The notes: generated by a model from the sequence alone, not told the origin. 64,000 nucleotides of DNA from JBBQUN01 sp963698395 (GCA_963698395.1 CAVOQQ010000001.1:310001-374000), one strand, 5' to 3'; shown: positions 16,600 through 26,072, counted from the stretch's first letter. Translations and numbers: made by a program.

Positions 16600-17213
16600 A
16601 TGGCGACGTGGAATCTGGCAGCGAAGGCGCGAAACGACCTGGCCGACATGATCGAGGGGCTCAGCCCCGATCAACTCGACCAGACGACCTACTGCGCAGA
16701 ATGGACGGCGCGGGCGTGCTCGCACATGTCACCAGCTTCGTCGAGACCGGATTCCTCGGCTTCACCGCCACGATGGTGAAGCACCGGTTCGACTTCGACC
16801 ACGTGGCGATCGACATGGCCGACACACAGCTGGCCCGGCCGGTTGCCGACGTGATCGCGTCGTTGCGCGCCAAGGCCACCAAGTCGGCGGTCATGCCGAT
16901 GTTCCCCGAGGCGATGACGGTGAGCGATCTCGCGATCCATACCCAAGACGTGCGTCGCCCGCTCGGCCTCGACGGCCGGCTCGACGACGAGGTGCTGGCG
17001 GCCGCGCTCGAGTTCTTGACCACCCACAAGATGGCAACGACCCTGGTCGATCGAAAGCCGCTCGACGATGTCCGACTCGTCGCCACCGATCGCGAATGGT
17101 CCTTCGGCGAAGGTGACGAGATCTCCGGTCCGGCCGAGGCGCTCCTGATGGGGATGGCAGGCCGCCCGGTGCTCGACGACTTGACGGGACCAGGCCTGTC
17201 CCGCTGGCAATGA
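16600..17213 (+). pseudogene. Maleylpyruvate isomerase-family (mycothiol-dependent) gene, single-base frameshift
   Basis: Translation from the ATG gives MATWNLAAKARNDLADMIEG then LSPDQLDQTTYCAEWTAR, the metal-binding N-terminal domain of DinB/MDMPI proteins. The frame then breaks at about 16709-16714. One base added there restores 'EWTAR-D-VLAHVTSFVETGF' and the rest through AIHTQDVRRPLG to the stop. Total length (614 bases) is one short of a multiple of three. Intact members use mycothiol, or only a metal, to isomerise or conjugate small electrophiles; the HTQD-R motif is present. The stop overlaps the next start (ATGA), so an intact gene would be coupled to the M28-like protein. A recent inactivation or a sequencing slip would both fit. 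Confidence 0.75.
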
Positions 17214-18322
17214 CCGCTGCGGCGGGTGCATCGGGCGACCGCCTCTACGAGCTGGTGCGGGCCTACGACTCGCTCGAACATCATCGGACCGGCACGGCGT
17301 TCGATCGCCAGACCCGAACCTGGCTGGCCGATGAGCTGGCAACCCGTGGCGCAGCGGTCGGCACCGCCGACTACGAGTTCGATCAGTTCGTCGTCGACGA
17401 GCACCGAGTCGACATCGATGGGGACTCGGTCGAGTCGATGCCACTGTGGTACGCGGGAGCGGGGCGCACCGACACGGGCGACGTTCGTCGGTTCTCATGG
17501 CCTTTCAGTGGCGGAAACCATGGCACCCACGACACCTGGGCCTCGCTGGTCGCCGGCGATCGGCCCTCGGTCGTTGCCACCACCGAGATCGGCGGCATGC
17601 TCGGTGTGCCCAACCGTGCGCCGCGGTTCCCCCTCACCCAACCGGTCGCACTCGTCGCCGGGTCGTTGGCCGAGGTTCTCGAGGAGGCCGAGGTGCAGCT
17701 GGTCACCTCGACCCGGCGTACCGTCGGTCGGTCGAGCACGGTGTTCGGACGCTTCGGCCCGGTGACGGAGCACCCCCTCGTCATCACGACACCCATGACC
17801 GGCTGGTTCCGATGTGCCGGTGAGCGCGGAACCGGTCTCGCCATCGCCATCGAGTTGGCGGCCGAGCTCGGACACGAGCGCCCCACGTTGTTCGTCGGCA
17901 CGACCGGTCACGAGATCGGCTACCTGGGCGTCGACGCCCTGGTCGCCAACGGCGGCTTCGGTTCGCCAACGGCCATCGTCCACGTCGGTGCCAGCAACGC
18001 GGCCGGTGTCGTCGAAGGTGGTGTCGGCACCCTGTCGTCGAAACGGATGGCGCTCTCGTCGCTGCCGGAGTCCGTCGGCAGGGCCGTCGTCGCGGCAGCA
18101 GAGGCCGGTGGGCTTCGGGTGCTGGAGAACCCACCCGATTGGTTTGGTGAAGGCGAGATGCTGAAGCGACTGGAACGGCCACTGCTGTCGTTCGTCGGCG
18201 GGTTCCCGAACTTTCACACCCCGCTCGACACCATCGAGCGCGTGACCACACCGGCCATGCTCGACGAAGCAGCCGGCACGATCGGACGCACGGTGCGAGC
18301 GTTCCTCGCCTCGATCGGCTGA
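17210..18322 (+). CDS. M28-like peptidase-fold protein with degenerate metal site
   Basis: A 370-residue cytoplasmic protein. The C-terminal 200 residues follow the M28 aminopeptidase pattern: GTGLAIAIELAAELGH, PTLFVGTTGHEIGYLG and the last His in PNFHTPLDTIERV. However, the usual first ligands 'H-x-D' and 'ND-N-(A/G)SG' are replaced (ITTPMTGWFR and AGERGTG). The Glu-Glu pair reads His-Glu. It therefore may not be an active two-zinc peptidase. It overlaps the preceding frameshifted gene by ATGA. No signal peptide. Fold assignment likely, activity unknown. Confidence 0.65.
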   Translation: MTAAAGASGDRLYELVRAYDSLEHHRTGTAFDRQTRTWLADELATRGAAVGTADYEFDQFVVDEHRVDIDGDSVESMPLWYAGAGRTDTGDVRRFSWPFSGGNHGTHDTWASLVAGDRPSVVATTEIGGMLGVPNRAPRFPLTQPVALVAGSLAEVLEEAEVQLVTSTRRTVGRSSTVFGRFGPVTEHPLVITTPMTGWFRCAGERGTGLAIAIELAAELGHERPTLFVGTTGHEIGYLGVDALVANGGFGSPTAIVHVGASNAAGVVEGGVGTLSSKRMALSSLPESVGRAVVAAAEAGGLRVLENPPDWFGEGEMLKRLERPLLSFVGGFPNFHTPLDTIERVTTPAMLDEAAGTIGRTVRAFLASIG

Positions 18323-18403
18323 GTGGCTCGGCGAACCGGACGCCACCGCCGTCGCTCCGCCACGACCGCAGCCGCGAAACCCGAGCGACGTGGCGAAGGC
18401 GAG

Positions 18404-19174
18404 ATGCCACAGTGGCGCATGAGCCTCGCCGATCACCTCGCCATGCCCGACCAGCATCTCGACCCGTCGAATGCCGCCGACTACGACGCTGCTGTCGCCG
18501 AGCGCTTCGCCGCCGAGGAGGTCGAGCCCGCCGTCCGCTTCCTTGCCGACTTGGCCGTTGGCGGGACCGCCGTCGAGTTCGCCGTCGGTACCGGGCGGTT
18601 GGCGCTGCCGCTCGCCGAGACGGGCACACCCGTCCTCGGGATCGACTTCTCCGAGCCGATGCTCGCCGAGCTACGCAAGAAGCGTGGAGCCGATCGCCTC
18701 TCGTTGGCCATCGGTGACATGACCGAGACCATGGTCTGCGACGATGCGGCGCTCGTCTACCTCGTGTTCAACACGATCGGAAACCTCCGTACCCAGCAGC
18801 GACAGGTCGCCTGCTTTCGCAATGCCGCGGCACACCTCCGACCCGGTGGACGATTCGTGATCGAGAACGGTGTTCCGCGGCCGCACCAACTTCCCGCCGG
18901 CGAGACGATCCGTGCGTTCGATGTCTCTCCCCGTCACCTCGGCTTCGACGAGTACCTCGACCGCACCCAGCAGATTCTCGTCTCGCACCACTACTTCATC
19001 GACGGTGATCGCGTGCGCACCCTGTCGGGCGCATTCCGCTACGTGTGGCCATCGGAGCTCGATCTCATGGCGGAACTGGCCGGACTGCAGCTCGAGGAGC
19101 GCTGGGCGGACTGGCGGCGTGCCCCGTTCACCGATGATTCGCCGTCGCACGTCTCGGTGTTTCGGAAGGAGTGA
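18404..19174 (+). CDS. Class I SAM-dependent methyltransferase
   Basis: A 256-residue protein. Motif I is AVEFAVGTGRLALPLAETGT near residue 50, the post-I acidic residue is in VLGIDFSEPML, and motif III is HLRPGGRFVIENG. It transfers a methyl group from SAM to an unknown acceptor. The start MPQWRMSLADHL has GAAGGCGAG just upstream; an ATG five codons later has no ribosome site. It follows the M28-like gene by 81 bases on the same strand and converges on the MFS gene. Confidence 0.85.
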   Translation: MPQWRMSLADHLAMPDQHLDPSNAADYDAAVAERFAAEEVEPAVRFLADLAVGGTAVEFAVGTGRLALPLAETGTPVLGIDFSEPMLAELRKKRGADRLSLAIGDMTETMVCDDAALVYLVFNTIGNLRTQQRQVACFRNAAAHLRPGGRFVIENGVPRPHQLPAGETIRAFDVSPRHLGFDEYLDRTQQILVSHHYFIDGDRVRTLSGAFRYVWPSELDLMAELAGLQLEERWADWRRAPFTDDSPSHVSVFRKE

Positions 19175-19175
19175 A

Positions 19176-20462
19176 TCAGGCGCGGGCCGTCAGTGGGTCG
19201 GTGAATCGTGGGGCCACGCTCGACATGATCGTGGCACCGATCAACATGCTGGCCCCCACCACCGTCCAACCCAGGCGATAGCCGGAGCGTTCGACGAGCT
19301 GTCCCATCACGATCGGACCGGTGACGACACCGAGGTACACCCCGGTCTGGGTGACGCCCGTGGCGTGGGCAGCCGCGGCGATGTTGGTGCGGACCACGGC
19401 GAAGTTGAACAACGCGGGCCATGACCAGCCGGCTCCGAAGGCGATCACGGCCCCGATGGCCTGCGTCCACTCCACCCGCGGGGCCAGCGCCAGTGCGCCG
19501 ACGGCGCCGAGGGCCAAGAACTGTGCTGCGGTCAGCATGGGCAGGCGGTTGCTGCGATCGGCTCGCCAGCCGAGTGCGAGACGCGAGGCGATGCCGCTGA
19601 CCGAACCGACGCTCAGGAGCAATCCGGCCGACCCCGACGACCAGCCGGCGTCGGTTGCCGAGCTGGTCAACCAGGAACCGAGGGTTCCGGCGGCGGCAGC
19701 GGAGAAGTAGGCAGCGGACGCTGCGATGACGAGGGTCGACTGGCTGCTCGCCGTGATTCGAGTGTCGGTCCTCGTGGTAAACGACTCCTGTTGCGAGGCG
19801 CGTTTGGCCCGCTGCGTGTCGGGGCCATCGCGCGGGGCAAACCGCAGCACCAGTGCGAGAGCGGTGACCGCAAGCGCCGACGCGGCACCGTAGGCCCACG
19901 GCCAGCCGACGGTGAGCGCAAGTGCCGGAACGGCCAGCCCACCGAGCAGGGTGGCGCCCGGCATCCCCGACTGTTTGACGGCCATGGCGAACCCCAGCCT
20001 GCCCGGGTCGATCGATTGGCTGAGGAGCTTGTTCGCCGCCGTCTGGCCGCCGGCGTTGGCGATCCCGGCGACGAAGAGCGCAGCCACGAGCGAGGGACCC
20101 GTTCGGAGCATCGCGGCGATGAGTGCGGTCATGGCGGCCGTCGTCATCAGGCTCACGGTGATCATCCGGCGGGCGCCATGGCGTTCGCCGAGGCGTCCGA
20201 GCACCACCGACCCCAGCGCCGATCCGACGAAGAATCCGCCGATGAGCAAACCGAAGAATCCCTCGGAGATGTCGATCGATGCTCGAAGCTCGGGGCCGAG
20301 GGCGCCGGCCAGGAAGGCGGGATACACGCTCGACACCGTCGTCAGGATCGACATCAGCATCACGAGACTCGGAGCGAGCGAGGGTGGCGCGGTGGGCTGA
20401 TGGTTCGCTGGGTTCACTGGCGACGGGCCGCTTCCTGCACGAGGGTGTGGGCGAGATGCCAT
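19176..20462 (-). CDS. MFS transporter
   Basis: A 428-residue protein with about 12 transmembrane segments. The first helices (SLVMLMSILTTVSSVYPAFL, ISEGFFGLLIGGFFVGSALG) are followed by the A-motif-like loop GRLGERHGARRM. The second half repeats the pattern (GIASRLALGWRADRSNRLPM). It is similar in form to cyanate/nitrate or drug efflux MFS proteins. The start at 20462 gives a cytoplasmic Pro-rich leader; an internal Met at the first helix is also possible. Substrate unknown. Confidence 0.85.
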   Translation of the reverse strand: MASRPHPRAGSGPSPVNPANHQPTAPPSLAPSLVMLMSILTTVSSVYPAFLAGALGPELRASIDISEGFFGLLIGGFFVGSALGSVVLGRLGERHGARRMITVSLMTTAAMTALIAAMLRTGPSLVAALFVAGIANAGGQTAANKLLSQSIDPGRLGFAMAVKQSGMPGATLLGGLAVPALALTVGWPWAYGAASALAVTALALVLRFAPRDGPDTQRAKRASQQESFTTRTDTRITASSQSTLVIAASAAYFSAAAAGTLGSWLTSSATDAGWSSGSAGLLLSVGSVSGIASRLALGWRADRSNRLPMLTAAQFLALGAVGALALAPRVEWTQAIGAVIAFGAGWSWPALFNFAVVRTNIAAAAHATGVTQTGVYLGVVTGPIVMGQLVERSGYRLGWTVVGASMLIGATIMSSVAPRFTDPLTARA

Positions 20463-20512
20463 GGTCCTCGAAGCCGACCGCTCGCCCGGCCGACTCGAGC
20501 GAGGTCGGCGAT

Positions 20513-21544
20513 CTACGGGAGTCGGTAGATCCGCTTCGCCGTGGAGCGAAACATCGCCTCCTGGTCGTCTTCGCCGAAATCGGCCGCGATCTTCTTCGCC
20601 GCATTCCAGAAGTTGCGGTACGAGATCGAGAATCGATCGACCGGGAAGTTGCTCTCGAACATGCAGCGCTCGGGTCCGAAACACTCGATCGTGTGGAGGT
20701 AATAGCGAGCCTGCGCCTCGACGAGCTCGTCGGACGACGCCGGTCGGTCACGCTGGTCCCAGCCGAACCCGTTGTCGGGCATCGCGAGTCCACCGAGTTT
20801 GGCCACGACGTTGGGGAGCGCCGCTATGGCGGCGATGTCGTCTCGCCAGGCCTCGAAGATCTCGTCTCGTTTGCCTTCGAAGCGCCCGACACCGAGCGGT
20901 GTGCCGAAATGATCGAGGATCATCGTGGTCTCGGGTACGGCGGCGGCGAGTCGGGCGAAGTCGGCGTTCTGATGGTGGTAATGCCAGGTGTCGTAGGTGA
21001 GGCCGCGCTCGCCGAGACGAGCGACGCCGGCTCTGAACTCGGGATCGGCGTACAAACCCTCCGGCGCTCGGCCGGCGATGCGAAGCTTCTCTGGCTCGGG
21101 GTCACTGGCCCCGGCGTGTCGAATGCCCTTGAACAGCTCGCCGCCGGCTTCGGCGTGCGCATCGAGGATGTCATCGAGCATCGGGCCGAGGCGGAGATCG
21201 GCGTTGGCCACGATGCCGGCGATCGGTGCATGGCCGACGCGTCGCCGGCTCTCGGCGGCGTTCTCGGCAACGAACGCCGTCTCACCGACGGAACGGAGGT
21301 AGGGCGGCCCATCTGTCCGATAGGCGGCACGGCACTCGATGAAGACGGTGGCTTCGATGTGATGCCCGTCGTCGGTGTCGCCATGCAGATCATCGAGCCC
21401 GTAAGGGAGCGACCCGCCAACCGGCCACAGATGGTGATGAGGATCGATGATGGCCCGACCGGGGTCGACGACCTCTTCGAGGTGCTGGGCGAGCCATTCG
21501 GGAGAACCGGGTTCAGGTGCAGCGGGCGAGGCCATGTCGGTCAT
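20513..21544 (-). CDS. Amidohydrolase family 2 (TIM-barrel metal-dependent hydrolase)
   Basis: A 343-residue protein with the metal-binding start AIIDPHHHLWPVGG, a middle His in TMILDHFGTPLG and the end ERCMFESNFPVDRFSISYRN. These are hallmarks of amidohydrolase_2 enzymes such as 2-pyrone-4,6-dicarboxylate or lactone hydrolases and related decarboxylases. It could hydrolyse a lactone or decarboxylate an aromatic acid; context does not decide. It is 50 bases from the MFS gene on the same strand, so transporter and hydrolase may be co-expressed. Confidence 0.87.
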   Translation of the reverse strand: MTDMASPAAPEPGSPEWLAQHLEEVVDPGRAIIDPHHHLWPVGGSLPYGLDDLHGDTDDGHHIEATVFIECRAAYRTDGPPYLRSVGETAFVAENAAESRRRVGHAPIAGIVANADLRLGPMLDDILDAHAEAGGELFKGIRHAGASDPEPEKLRIAGRAPEGLYADPEFRAGVARLGERGLTYDTWHYHHQNADFARLAAAVPETTMILDHFGTPLGVGRFEGKRDEIFEAWRDDIAAIAALPNVVAKLGGLAMPDNGFGWDQRDRPASSDELVEAQARYYLHTIECFGPERCMFESNFPVDRFSISYRNFWNAAKKIAADFGEDDQEAMFRSTAKRIYRLP

Positions 21545-21623
21545 CCTGCTCGCTGCCTCTGGCAACGGCAATTCCTCTCTCCGGACGCCGTTCGCAGCAC
21601 CCGGGGAGCGGAGTTCCCAGACG

Positions 21624-22874
21624 TCAGAGCGACAGGACGTGGCGGGCTTGCTTGGCCGACAGCATCTGGTCGGTGCCCTCGAGAACGCGGAAGGTCTTGC
21701 GGACCCGCGCCCACACGGACTCCTGCATGTAGGGCACGTCGTATTTCTCGCACAGCTCGACCAGGCGGGGCTGGGCCGACTGGTACTGGAGCATGGTGAG
21801 GTCGGGCCAGAGGTGATGCTCGATCTGGTAGTTGAGCCACATGTGCAGGTGGTCGTTGACGTCGCCACCGGTCGTGTAGTTGGCGCTCCCGATGATCTGG
21901 CGGAGGGCGAACTCGCCGGGCGCGTCGGCCGGTTCCTCGAATCGGTACAGGTCGGCTGCGGTGTGGCTCGGCGTGATCACGAGGAAGCCATGGAGGTTGG
22001 CGATGATGTCGGCGATCAGCACGTTGAGGGCGACGTTCCTCACGGCCTTCGGGCCGAGCGGCAGGAAGCAGACGGGGATCAGGACGAAACGGATGGCGAG
22101 GTTCGGGAGCAGGGATCGGCGCCAGGTTTCGCGACCCTGTTCGGTGGCGGGGTTGAGCATCTCGAGGCTCGTCGGCGCGTCGGCGACCGGGAGACGCTGT
22201 CGCTTCTGGCGTTCGACGCCGATGGTCGATGGCGCGTAGTAGGCCCACTTCCAGATGCCGGCGAACCCGCCCAGGATCGCCCGTTTCGACCAGCGAGGGA
22301 TCGGGGCGTTGATGAGCGGTTGGGTGTTGCGCTCCAAGAGATCGGGATCGCCGTCTTCGCCCAGGTGGTAGTGGTGGGCATGGTCGTGCTCGAGGTGCCA
22401 GGCCGAGGGGGTGATCCAGTCCATCCAGTCGAGCCAGCGGCGACGGCCACGAGCGAAGACCTTGCTCGTGTACTTGGCCGGAACACCCGGCACCTTGTCG
22501 TAGCCCTTGTGGCTGATGTGGTGCATGAGCATCCACTGAGTGGTGGTTCCTGCAGCAAGGGCAGCGGACGAAACGGGGTTGGGTGCGATCCACGCTGTGG
22601 CATAGCCGAGCACGGTGGCGATACGACCCTTGCGATCGAGCTGCTCGAGGTGGGCGATGTCCTTGGGCCCGGCTGCTCGTCGCAGGTCGGTCCCGATGAG
22701 ACGGAGTTCGGCGATGAAGTCATCGAGCGCCTGGTTCGAGAGCTCCGACGAAAGCAACTCGGCGTCTTCGAAGGCCGCGTCGTGGAGCATGGCTTCGTCG
22801 AGATCGTCCTCGTCGAGAAGTGGTTCGGCGAGTGCCCCGGCGCGTGGGGACGTGACAGATCCGTTGTTCACCAT
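21624..22874 (-). CDS. Membrane fatty acid desaturase
   Basis: A 416-residue di-iron desaturase. All three histidine boxes are visible: HHISHKG (about residue 125), HLEHDHAHHYH (about 170) and QIEHHLWP (about 350). Hydrophobic segments lie between them. The QxxHH form is typical of acyl-lipid front-end desaturases, here without a fused cytochrome b5 domain. It introduces a double bond in a membrane acyl chain using O2 and ferredoxin or a similar donor. It shares a 152-base divergent spacer with the SDR gene. Confidence 0.88.
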   Translation of the reverse strand: MVNNGSVTSPRAGALAEPLLDEDDLDEAMLHDAAFEDAELLSSELSNQALDDFIAELRLIGTDLRRAAGPKDIAHLEQLDRKGRIATVLGYATAWIAPNPVSSAALAAGTTTQWMLMHHISHKGYDKVPGVPAKYTSKVFARGRRRWLDWMDWITPSAWHLEHDHAHHYHLGEDGDPDLLERNTQPLINAPIPRWSKRAILGGFAGIWKWAYYAPSTIGVERQKRQRLPVADAPTSLEMLNPATEQGRETWRRSLLPNLAIRFVLIPVCFLPLGPKAVRNVALNVLIADIIANLHGFLVITPSHTAADLYRFEEPADAPGEFALRQIIGSANYTTGGDVNDHLHMWLNYQIEHHLWPDLTMLQYQSAQPRLVELCEKYDVPYMQESVWARVRKTFRVLEGTDQMLSAKQARHVLSL

Positions 22875-23026
22875 CACGACCGTTGTAGACCACGCAGACC
22901 CCGAACCGGGGTACACCGTGACGAGAGACACAGCCAAAGGGTCGAAGGCCCCGAGCGGCGAAGACCGAGGATCGGGGGCGACGACCTCGGCGCCTGTCAC
23001 GCTCATCCGCCTGCCACACTGGCACG

Positions 23027-23719
23027 ATGGTGCAACGACGAGTCTTCATCACCGGCGTCGGCCGGGGCCTTGGCCACGAATTGGCCGCCCAACTGCTTGC
23101 CGAAGGTCACACGGTGTGGGGTTCCACCCGGACCGGCGAGTGCGATCTCGAACTCGCCGGCTGCGTCCCCATGGAACTCGCCGACGAAACCTCGATCATC
23201 GAGGGCGCAGCCGCGATCGGTCTCGATGCCATCGACGTGCTCATCAACTGTGCGGGGATCGACAGCCGTGCGACGCCGGCCAACCCGCAAGACCGTGGCA
23301 CGTTCGGTGTCGACAGCGACACGTTGCTTGCGGTGATGGCCGTCAACGTCGCGGCGCCGATGGTTCTCACACGCGAGCTGTTGCCCCGGTTGCGGGCGGG
23401 GGACGATCCACTCGTGCTCAACATCAGCTCACAGCTCGGGTCGATGCAGACGGCCCACGCCATCGGTGCCGATACGCCCTATTGCGTGTCGAAGGCGGCG
23501 CTCAACATGCTGAGCATCCGCTCGGTCGAGCCGCTGCGAGCCGACGGCATCGCCGTGGTGATGCTGCATCCGGGATGGGTGCAAACCGACATGGGCGGGC
23601 CGAACGCCAACCTGACCATGGCCGAATCGGCCTCGGCCATCTGCTCCACGTTGGCGAACCTCACGCTCACCGACACCGGCCGTTTCATCACCTGGGACGG
23701 AAACGATCATCCCTGGTGA
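23027..23719 (+). CDS. SDR family oxidoreductase (short, C-factor-like)
   Basis: A 230-residue short-chain dehydrogenase. The cofactor motif is FITGVGRGLGHELAAQLLAE at the N-terminus, then NCAGIDS. The catalytic Ser is in ISSQLGSM and the Tyr-Lys pair in YCVSKAALNM. The spacing and the HPGWVQTDMGG end resemble C-signal/CsgA-type SDRs. Transcribed away from the desaturase. Substrate unknown. Confidence 0.88.
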   Translation: MVQRRVFITGVGRGLGHELAAQLLAEGHTVWGSTRTGECDLELAGCVPMELADETSIIEGAAAIGLDAIDVLINCAGIDSRATPANPQDRGTFGVDSDTLLAVMAVNVAAPMVLTRELLPRLRAGDDPLVLNISSQLGSMQTAHAIGADTPYCVSKAALNMLSIRSVEPLRADGIAVVMLHPGWVQTDMGGPNANLTMAESASAICSTLANLTLTDTGRFITWDGNDHPW

Positions 23720-23731
23720 GCCACGAACTCC

Positions 23732-25081
23732 TCAGATGACCTCGGCGAGGAGGTCGACCTCGACCAGAGCGTCGGCGGCGATGCGGACCGCTTCGAACGA
23801 GAGCCCCGACCGATTGGCGATGTCGAGCAGCGAGTGCTCGCCGTCGGAGAAGTTCAGCACCCAGAGCACCGCGACTTCGGCGGAGTTGTCGCCCTTGCGT
23901 CCACCCAACGCGGCGTAGAGGCCGCGGCGCCCCAGTTGCGGCTCGCAGTTCGGACTGAGGTTCAGGTAGCGCTGGTTGCCCTCGAGCACATCGACGACGC
24001 TGATGTGTTTGGCCAGGGTGTCGGCGAGCGACTCGGCCTTCACGAAATCGAGATCGTCGGCCGAGGTGTGGTACTCGTCGAATTTGCCGTACGGCGTGCG
24101 AGTCAGACTGCCCATCTCGAGACCGATCCCGGGTGAAGAGTATTGGCGCTCGTCGTAGCCGTAGGGCTCGAAGTCGCGAACGTCGAAGTCGTCACCCGAG
24201 GCGGCCAGCACGTGCTCGACGGCGGAGTCGATCGGGTGTTTCCCGTTGCGAGTGCGCTTGTAGTGGAGCTTGCCCGGGTCGCCGGCCGTGCTGAGGATCA
24301 ACCCCCCGAAGATGTTCGCACGGCTCTTGGGTTGGGTTGCCAGCCAGGTGATCGAGCCGACCGTTCCCGGGATGAAGAGGAAGCGGTAGGTCAGTCGACG
24401 GTTGGGACGATCCAGGATGCTGCGGGCCAGATAGGTGGCCAGCGCAATGCCCGACAGGTTGTCGTTGCAGAGCGAGGGATGGCAGACGTGGGTCGAGAAC
24501 AGCACTTCGTCGGTGGAGGTCCCGGGGATCAGCAACTCGCCGTAGGTGAGGTGGCCGTCTTCGAGCGTCGAGTCGATGACGACCTCGTACTCGCCGTCTT
24601 CGAGGGCCAGGTAGTCCTCGTGCCGGAGGCAAAAGCCCCATGTGCGATTGAAGTACGACGTGCGGTGCGGGATTCGATCGGGAAACTCTGGCAGCGTGAA
24701 CAGCCGAGGCCGGAGCTCGTCGAGCGTCATGGTCGTGTTCACCGGCTCGGAGTAGTTGACGACGTGCAGGTTGTGCTGCTGGAAGTCGATGACCCGCCGA
24801 CCACTCGCATCCTTCACGTACGCGTCGGTGATGTTCCACTCCTGGGGCACCGTCCAGTCGAACACCTCGGTGCCGCTGGGGACCTCGTGCTGGACGAGGG
24901 GAATGATCTCGGACAACACATCGAGCGTCTGGCGGACGCCGTTGCCGGTGATGCTGCGGCAGATGGGATACAGCCGGGCAATGGCGGCGTGCATCTCGGA
25001 ACCGATGGAGGGGGCGGGCATCTCGTAACCGATCGATGGAGCGGGCGAATCGAGGAGGGCCGACGAAGCTTCGCCGGTCAC
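23732..25081 (-). CDS. DUF4910 aminopeptidase-like protein of sugar/polysaccharide clusters
   Basis: A 449-residue protein. It has the Zn-peptidase-like core STHVCHPSLCNDNLSGIALA (ligand His and Asp), SSPGIGLEMGSLTRTPYG and EYHTSADDLDFV (final His). A C-terminal winged-helix-like segment follows (LLDIANRSGLSFEAVRIAAD). This is the DUF4910/DUF2172 architecture found in surface polysaccharide loci. The GTG start at 25081 overlaps the stop of the cytidylyltransferase by four bases (GTGA), which decides it over a TTG further upstream. Near the N-terminus a nine-residue unit is duplicated (PAPSIGYEM, PAPSIGSEM). The real substrate in these clusters is unknown. Confidence 0.82.
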   Translation of the reverse strand: MTGEASSALLDSPAPSIGYEMPAPSIGSEMHAAIARLYPICRSITGNGVRQTLDVLSEIIPLVQHEVPSGTEVFDWTVPQEWNITDAYVKDASGRRVIDFQQHNLHVVNYSEPVNTTMTLDELRPRLFTLPEFPDRIPHRTSYFNRTWGFCLRHEDYLALEDGEYEVVIDSTLEDGHLTYGELLIPGTSTDEVLFSTHVCHPSLCNDNLSGIALATYLARSILDRPNRRLTYRFLFIPGTVGSITWLATQPKSRANIFGGLILSTAGDPGKLHYKRTRNGKHPIDSAVEHVLAASGDDFDVRDFEPYGYDERQYSSPGIGLEMGSLTRTPYGKFDEYHTSADDLDFVKAESLADTLAKHISVVDVLEGNQRYLNLSPNCEPQLGRRGLYAALGGRKGDNSAEVAVLWVLNFSDGEHSLLDIANRSGLSFEAVRIAADALVEVDLLAEVI

Positions 25082-25872
25082 GGGCAGTCGATGCAACCGG
25101 CGTTCCAGACCTGCCAGGGCGGGTTGCCCTGTTCGACGAGGTGGTCGAGGTCGGATTTGTCCTTGAAGGTGTCCATCGGCTGCCAGTACCCGTCGTAGGG
25201 GACCGCCATCAGCTTGCGCTGGTCGATGAGCCGGTCGAACGGCTTGAGAATCAGTTCTTCGTTGCGGTTGAGCACATCGAAGATCTCCGGGCGAAAGACG
25301 AAGAAGCCGGCGTTGATGCGGACCGAGGAGCGTGCGATCTCTTCGATCGCTTCGACATTGCCGCTCTCGTCGGTGCGCACGTTGTGGAACGACGACGGCG
25401 CATGGACCGTCGTGAAGCAGGCGGTGTTGTCGGTGGCAGCAAAGTTCTTGATGTAGGTGTCGAGGTCGAGATCAGAGAGACCATCGGCGTAGTTGGCGAG
25501 GAACATCTCTTCGCCTTCGAGGTGTGGGCGTACCCGACGAAGCCGTTCGCCGACGTTCGACTTCTGACCGGTGTCGACGAAGGTGATCGTCCAATCATCG
25601 ATGTCGGTGCCGAGGAGTTCGATCGACCGACCGCCCTCGGAGTAGATGAAGTCGTTCATCTCCGACTCGGAGTAGTTGAGGAAGAACTCCTTGATCTGGC
25701 GCCCGCCGTAACCGAGGCAGATGATGAAGTCCTTGTGTCCGAAGTGGGCGTAGTACTTCATGAGGTGCCACAGAATGGGGCGCGGGCCGACCTCGACCAG
25801 GGGTTTCGGGACTTCACCAGAGTGACCCCGAAGGCGCATGCCTTGGCCACCGCAGAACAACACGACCTTCAT
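25078..25872 (-). CDS. Glucose-1-phosphate cytidylyltransferase-like nucleotidyltransferase
   Basis: A 264-residue protein. The signature KVVLFCGGQGMRLRGHSGEV, then PKPLVEVG, marks sugar-nucleotide pyrophosphorylases. The middle (FANYADGLSDLDLDTYI family pattern, here FLANYADGLSD) and YDGYWQPMDTFKD match RfbF. It makes CDP-glucose from CTP and glucose-1-phosphate, the first step to 3,6-dideoxy or branched sugars. It leads a minus-strand operon with the DUF4910 gene. No CDP-glucose dehydratase is in the window, so the final sugar is unknown. Confidence 0.9.
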   Translation of the reverse strand: MKVVLFCGGQGMRLRGHSGEVPKPLVEVGPRPILWHLMKYYAHFGHKDFIICLGYGGRQIKEFFLNYSESEMNDFIYSEGGRSIELLGTDIDDWTITFVDTGQKSNVGERLRRVRPHLEGEEMFLANYADGLSDLDLDTYIKNFAATDNTACFTTVHAPSSFHNVRTDESGNVEAIEEIARSSVRINAGFFVFRPEIFDVLNRNEELILKPFDRLIDQRKLMAVPYDGYWQPMDTFKDKSDLDHLVEQGNPPWQVWNAGCIDCP

Positions 25873-25898
25873 GTTCGGAACTTCCTCCACCGCACTGT

Positions 25899-25916
25899 TG
25901 GATTGGTACCAATCCA
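25899..25916. promoter_or_regulatory. Perfect 18-bp palindrome in divergent spacer (operator candidate)
   Basis: TGGATTGGTACCAATCCA is an exact palindrome with no spacer. It lies 27 bases upstream of the cytidylyltransferase start and 157 bases upstream of the divergent methyltransferase, in an otherwise unstructured 200-base gap. Its symmetry and position suggest a dimeric regulator site. No regulator gene is adjacent, so the binding protein is unknown. Confidence 0.5.
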
Positions 25917-26072
25917 TCGGACGCAGTCGAATGTTCCTGAGGTTTGTCCCCGGATCGGTTCGTTCGTGATGGATTGACCGTGCGCGTTCCACGCTATGGC
26001 GGATTTCGACACAGATCGCTGAGGAAAACGAACCATTGCCGGGCAAGAGTGCCACCGGTACCTTCCCAAGGG

